64,000 bases of DNA from Phlegmacium glaucopus (taxonomy: Eukaryota > Basidiomycota > Agaricomycetes > Agaricales > Cortinariaceae), in the NCBI GenBank assembly GCA_015039465.1, contig MU130622.1, positions 338,077-402,076 of the forward strand, written 5' to 3'. Shown here piece by piece: positions 59,908-64,000 of the stretch. Each line of letters starts with the position of its first letter. Position 1 is the stretch's first letter. The notes under the pieces were generated by a model. The model did not search any database. It was not told the origin of the DNA and worked only from the letters and a program-made list of their open reading frames with translations. A program made the translations under genes and the position numbers.

Positions 59908-60172
59908 GTTTCGGACATTTCCGTACAACTCGAAAGAGTAAAACGTGTCCAAATTAGGAAGGTCTGTCGATACGAGGACCTAAATTTCAGCTGAGGGACA
60001 AGTATAAAAGTAATTGAGCTTTTAATTGAGGTTTTGGGGCATAGTACATAGTGTACAGATGAGAGTAAAGACAAAGAAACGACGAGGATGATGCTGGATG
60101 CTATGCCAAAATCTTGACCTTCCTAATTTGGACGCGTTTTCCTCTTTCGAGTTGTACGGAAATGTCCGAAAC
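59908..60172. repeat. 57-bp inverted duplication
   Basis: Arms 59908-59964 and 60116-60172 are reverse complements with two mismatches in 57 (about 96 percent), separated by 151 bases. The right arm ends 21 bases before the start of the orphan gene at 60194. The left arm follows the tetraspanin remnant. Both encode LDTF/LDAF-x-SFELYGNVRN in their shared orientation. Confidence 0.85.
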
Positions 60173-60193
60173 AATGTAACACTCGCTACTCTC

Positions 60194-61089
60194 ATGGCAG
60201 ACCCGCAAGATGGCTATCTCAATGATGTCTTCGACGTCTTGGACGCCCACCAGCACCCATGCATCGTGATGGGCCGTTCTGCTTTATTGTGGATGGGTGC
60301 GGCAGTGTTGCAGAGCTCTGTGAGTGTCAACATCATCAAGTCTCGTCTCGCAGCGTTCTCAGGCTGATGGAAATCAAGCACTTCGATCTCCTGATCCGCA
60401 ACAGTCAAATTGCTGCGATTGCTGAAGACATACAGCGCACAGGAAACTGGGAAGAGGCTCCTCTTGTCCGTACCTTCGGGGAGGATTATCTACAACCGCC
60501 ACCCCGCGTCTTCGGGCGAATGGATGGCACCTTCTCCATCAAGGCATGGAGTGAAGAAGCTGTCCGCCTCCTAGTCGACCCTCCTGCTGACGGAAGCATC
60601 TGTAATGGGCATTTCTTAATCGAGGCCCCATGCTGCGAGGTGCTCAGTCCTGTTCTACTGGAATCAGACATGCACCCCGGCCCCAAGATTTCTGCATACA
60701 AGCCAAGTTTGCTGACTATGCCCAATGTTCGCTTCCTGCCTCATACTCATATTCATTCTCAATCGGCCAGCCGTGAGCCGCAATCCAAGGTGTACATTCC
60801 TACAATCTCAAGGTACCTGGATGCACTTCTTGCACAACACCAATGGTTAGACAAAAATGAGCATGGCGCATCACGGCGCTTATCTGGACCAGCTGCGGAT
60901 GTAAGCTACTTAATACGGTACCTATTTTTGGAGATGCCAAGCCAAAGAAGGAAGATATTGCCGTTACTGGAAAGCGAGTCAAAGAGTAGGATGGAGGAGA
61001 TTTTATATCAGTACAAGAGGACATACAAACCCAGGTACAGAGTCATGTTAGCGGAGGAGGGAAGAGTTCTCAAAATGATACAGCAGTAA
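60194..61089 (+). CDS. Agaricomycete orphan protein with nucleotidyltransferase-like segment
   Basis: Exons 60194-60319 and 60379-61089 give 278 residues. The intron (GTGAGT..AATCAAG, 59 nt) joins HPCIVMGRSALLWMGAAVLQ to HFDLLIRNSQIAAIAEDIQ. The order is helix, then MGRSALLWMG, then a strand with D-L-L-I-R. It recalls minimal nucleotidyltransferase folds of fungal hypothetical proteins, but no GS-x-D-x-D pair is visible, so activity is doubtful. The C-terminal half (YLDALLAQHQWLDKN, YLIRYLFLEMPSQRRK) is helical. I do not know its function. It ends at the edge of a CpG-free tract. Confidence 0.6.
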
Positions 61090-62031
61090 TTACCTTGCTG
61101 TAAAGCAAAGGTCTAAAACACACCTTTGTTGTTTGCAAGTGTAAATAAACACTTTACTTTCTTGTTCTGGGCTGAACACTGACTTGGCTGCCTTTCTCTC
61201 CAGCTTCAATTTGTCCCCTCCTGCTGCCACTCTTCAGACAATGGATGAAAGTAAAAATAAAAATAAAAAACTGCAGATACTACTCAGGTGCATCAAAGTC
61301 TACATGATGGAAGTCTATGTGATAGAAGGCATTGGGATCTTAAGTGGTCACTTGACACTGATGTATACTAAAAAGAGGTACCTGGAAAGTGGAATTTCAA
61401 GTGCTTTTAACTGCTTGTTTATGTTGTTGAACTTCATGTCCTCAGAAATGTCAGCCCCTCATGCTCTTCAACCCTTTGTTGCTGAATTGTGCAAAGGGAG
61501 TGAATTTTCTGGGATAAAGCTTACCTGCACCAGTCTCTGGAATTTTGTGGAGAAGGTCAACTAGCTCCTTCTGAATTGTTAGAAAATTGACTTGGGTGGT
61601 GTTTTCAACTTTATCCAGGATGGTGCTTATGATCTTCCATGCAGATTCATGTGTGCTCACTGCCTTTATATTGATAGACTGAAGCTCCTGCTGAAATCAC
61701 TTTGGTCCACAAAGTCTCCTGTAACTGCTTCTCTTGCATGATACCCTCATTTTCATCTTTGAACAAGTCCCATTTTCCAGTGGTGATAATGATGCATGAA
61801 AGTGCATCACTGCCACATAGATATTAGAATATTTCCACATTTTGTGTTACAACTTTAAAGAGTTTAGATTGTGATATCTAACTCTAGACAGTTGTTCATT
61901 GTTCTGGTTCAAATATTGAGCTTGAAAGGGTCACTCAAGTATTGTCTTTACAAGTTTGAGAGAGTAAGAGATCTTTATTAGTGTTACAGTATAAGCTTCA
62001 CATATGATAGCCCATTCCTCAGGTCAAAGAC
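61090..62031. other. CpG-free tract
   Basis: No CG dinucleotide from 61054 to 62031. It starts just before the stop of the plus-strand gene. It contains a minus-strand GTPase-like remnant, and plus-strand frames that open only by chance. Confidence 0.8.
61524..61800 (-). pseudogene. Remnant of a P-loop GTPase (AIG1-like) gene
   Basis: Minus-strand reading: CIIITTGKWDLFKDENEG, then MQEKQLQETLWTKVISAGAS and VYQYKG. After a one-base frame change comes THESAWKIISTILDKVENTT. The frame ends near IPETGA, where a GTAAGC donor follows. TTGKWD fits the TKWD-like base-recognition motif of basidiomycete AIG1-type GTPases, and ESAWKII..ILDKV is the usual following helix. The P-loop exon is not present in recognisable form. 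The block lies wholly in a CpG-free tract. Confidence 0.4.
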
Positions 62032-62325
62032 CGAGACGGGTAGGGAATGTCACGGGCTACCCTGGGGTTTTCCAGGGCAACCCGCACCCGCACCCGTCAA
62101 AACCTGTACCCACGTCCATGGGTGCGGGTTTTGCAAAAACCCGAGGGTATATAACCCGTGGATGGGTACATGTCCAAAACCGACAGGGAATACATAATAA
62201 TTTTGTAATAATTATTAATTTATTATTTACTGCTAGTAAATCAACTGCGGGTGACTTAATCACACTGACCAGCAAATCCCGGGACACCGTCAAACCCATG
62301 TCACGGGTACGGGTTAGGCAGGGGT
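62032..62325. repeat. ACCCGC/GGGTGC-rich repetitive segment
   Basis: Many short direct and inverted copies of ACCCGCACC and its complement occur, for example near 62083-62130 and 62140-62165. They can pair into hairpins. It separates the CpG-free tract from the copia LTR. Unit boundaries are not clear. Confidence 0.5.
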
Positions 62326-62688
62326 TGTAGCACTTGCAGGGATAACCGGGAACTAGAATAAGATACGGTGGTAACCTCAGTGTGGGTGATAAACACTTTA
62401 ATTGAATAGTAGTACCTAGAATAAGATACGGTGGTACTACTATGAATGAGTAAAAGAATATAAAAGAAGTAAAGTAAGACTTACACCTCAGTGTGGGTGA
62501 TAAACACTGAGGTGTGGTTGTACGACTACGGGAGCTACATAGTAACGAAAATAGGGGTAAGGAGTTAATAAAAGAATAACGTCTTATAAAGACAAAATGG
62601 ATGGATGTAAGAATAAACATAAAATGTACCGGGTGGTATAATGAGTATCACAAGGACGCTCGGTAGTAGTGGTGAAATAATCACGACA
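62326..62688 (-). repeat. 3' LTR of the copia element, with internal repeats
   Basis: On the minus strand it starts TGTCGTGATT after the purine tract and appears to end GTGCTACA (TGT..ACA termini), 363 bp. Inside are two copies of a CCTCAGTGTGGGTGATAAAC unit (about 62377 and 62490) and two of TAGAATAAGATACGGTGGTA (about 62352 and 62417). A hairpin CACCTCAGTGT/ACACTGAGGTG lies near 62490-62517. The outer end is tentative because the other LTR cannot be seen. Confidence 0.65.
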
Positions 62689-62712
62689 CTCCCCCTCGAG
62701 ATTGACGCAGCT

Positions 62713-64000
62713 TCAAAGGACTCCGAGAAGATTGCGGAATTTCTCGAATTTGAAACGGGCGAGCGGCTTTGTAAATGTATCCGCTATCATGTCGTCGGTA
62801 GGGCAGTAGAGTAAAATAATATGACCTTGCGAAACGGTTTGTCGAATAAAATGGAAATGAACGTCGATATGTTTGGTGCGGCCGTGAAAGGTGGAGTCTT
62901 TTGAAAGACGAACGGCCCCCTGGTTATCGCAATAAAGCGTCGTAGGTACTGTAAAAATAAAAATTGAAGATAATTCGGTAAGTAACTTGTGAATCCAAAT
63001 AATATCTTTGGAGGAATGAGTAAGGGCGACGTATTCAGCCTCGGTACTGGATAAAGTGATGATTGGCTGTTTCTTCGAGCTCCAGGAGACAGCTCCTGAC
63101 CCAATAAAGAAAACAAATCCCGAAATAGAGTGACGGTGATTCTGAGATGCCCAATCTGCGTCCGAGTAGCCGGCTAGGGTAGAATGAGAACCTCCGAGGA
63201 TGAGCTTATAATCTTTCGTTCCAGAAAGGTAACGAAAAACTCTGGTAACGGCTTGGAGGTGTGTCGTATGAGGTGCCTCGAGGTATCGAGACAAATTAGA
63301 GACCGCGAACGCGATGTCTGGTCTTGTCATAGTGGTAGCGTACATGAGACAACCAATCATTTCTCGATACTTTGTTTTCTCGGAAGGTGTGAGAAGAGTG
63401 GCGGAAACGTGAGGTGAATCGGGAGTAAAATCGATTCCAACTTCCATGGGTGTGACGGCTACACGGGCGTCTTCGAGACCGAAACGAATAACAATTTGCT
63501 CGATGTAGGCTTGCTGGCTTAAGGAAATTGTACGAGCTGTGAGATCGCGAGTGATACTGACTCCTAGTAACCAATTAATGGGTCCTAAGTCAGAAATTTC
63601 GAAGCGTTCGGTGAGTTGTTTCTGGATTAAAGTGTTGGCGATGTCGGAGGAATTTGCGATGACAGTAAAATCGTCAGTCGCAGCAGCAACGATTGTGAAA
63701 TTATCACCGTCGATTTTATAGAAAACTGCTTCATCTGCGATAGAAACCGAGTAACCGATGTCAGTGAAAAATCTTTTCACTTCGGCGTACCAGTCGTGAG
63801 CGCCTTGTTTCGAGCCATATACTGACACAAGCCATTTACTGACAACGTTTGGTTTATCTTTGAGATCTGGGGGTAATTCACGGAAGTTTTCGTATTTTGG
63901 AGGTAATTCGGAGTAGATCGTGATGTTGTCTTGCAATCGAGAGTTTAAATATGCATTCTTGACATCACATTGGTGGATGGCGGCGCCTTTCTGAGCAGCA
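62713..64000 (-). CDS. Copia pol: reverse transcriptase C-terminal part and RNase H (partial)
   Basis: Open from the window edge to the stop at 62713. The first catalytic Asp is in CDVKNAYLNSRL (about 63940-63975). Then come KWLVSVYGSKQGAHDWY and the metal-binding pair in AATDDFTVI, where most copia elements have YVDD. LTERFEISDLGPINWLLGV and MIGCLMYATTMTRPDIAFAV are typical of the thumb and connection. The RNase H part has GYSDADWASQ, SSTEAEYVAL, YCDNQGAVRL and HIDVHFHFIR, and ends DTFTKPLARFKFEKF. This is the standard Ty1-copia order. Confidence 0.93.
   Translation of the reverse strand, partial: AAQKGAAIHQCDVKNAYLNSRLQDNITIYSELPPKYENFRELPPDLKDKPNVVSKWLVSVYGSKQGAHDWYAEVKRFFTDIGYSVSIADEAVFYKIDGDNFTIVAAATDDFTVIANSSDIANTLIQKQLTERFEISDLGPINWLLGVSITRDLTARTISLSQQAYIEQIVIRFGLEDARVAVTPMEVGIDFTPDSPHVSATLLTPSEKTKYREMIGCLMYATTMTRPDIAFAVSNLSRYLEAPHTTHLQAVTRVFRYLSGTKDYKLILGGSHSTLAGYSDADWASQNHRHSISGFVFFIGSGAVSWSSKKQPIITLSSTEAEYVALTHSSKDIIWIHKLLTELSSIFIFTVPTTLYCDNQGAVRLSKDSTFHGRTKHIDVHFHFIRQTVSQGHIILLYCPTDDMIADTFTKPLARFKFEKFRNLLGVL

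Larger units (their letters stand above)
62326..64000 (-). mobile_element. Ty1-copia LTR retrotransposon, 3' half
   Basis: It reads right to left: the C-terminal pol coding region (62713-64000), a purine tract CTCGAGGGGGAG just before the LTR, and the 3' LTR (62326-62688). The 5' part lies outside the window. The visible pol frame is open to the edge, so the copy may be young. Confidence 0.9.

Noticed and set aside
62057..62620. 187-codon minus-strand frame
   Set aside because: It runs through the copia LTR and the adjacent ACCCGC repeats and has no protein-like features.
1..64000. CRISPR arrays, bacterial operons, tRNA or rRNA genes
   Set aside because: No regular spacer arrays and no operon-like layout. 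No tRNA A/B-box pair with a cloverleaf was found; isolated GGTTCRA-like strings (for example 8556, 49349) lack the rest.

Overview
The window is nuclear DNA from a mushroom-forming basidiomycete (Agaricomycetes). The genes are broken by many 45-70 nt GT-AG introns with CTAAC/CTGAC-like branch sites. Several families are typical of this group: Rim9/PalI, fungal tetraspanin, TAPT1, BTB/POZ, Ty1-copia, and a Uma2-like orphan family. A 100-N assembly gap lies at 42893-42992. Exon chains were read by eye from frame continuity and splice sites; none was checked by alignment.

Left part (1-12.6 kb). A decayed gamma-tubulin-complex-like fragment is followed by two tandem plus-strand genes with a microbial-type PARG (DUF2263) fold. 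The first has lost the catalytic glutamate. The second carries an FG/RG-rich repeat head, a long E/K-rich insert inside the fold, and an in-frame intron inside its catalytic signature. Next come a minus-strand Rim9/PalI pH-sensing membrane protein, a phytanoyl-CoA-dioxygenase-like enzyme in 11 exons, and a Rap1 telomere protein (BRCT plus three Myb-type modules).

Middle (12.6-35 kb). A gene-poor 5 kb stretch leads to CDC24 (GEF for Cdc42). A decay zone follows: a partial duplicate of a GH63 gene, then a Uma2/PDDEXK-like gene that lacks CpG completely, is stopped by two apparent CGA-to-TGA changes, and is split by a solo LTR with a 5-bp target duplication. After that come the full GH63-like glycosidase, a FetB/STAR2-like membrane protein and a Maf-type nucleotide pyrophosphatase.

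Right-centre (35-57 kb). A RhoGAP, a mitochondrial carrier, a mucin-like membrane protein across the gap, a caprin-like RGG protein, a BTB protein, the meiotic nuclease SPO11, a Wsc/Mid2-like membrane protein, a TAPT1 homologue and an unrecognised 280-residue protein. CDC24 and the RhoGAP would act on the same Rho-GTPase cycle, but they are separate single genes and do not form a cluster.

Right end (57-64 kb). A tetraspanin pseudogene, a 57-bp inverted duplication, an orphan nucleotidyltransferase-like gene, a second CpG-free tract with a GTPase remnant, and the 3' half of a Ty1-copia retrotransposon that runs off the edge.

Most notable are the tandem PARG-fold pair, whose active site differs in three structural ways between copies, and the CpG-free gene remnant whose decay can be read base by base.
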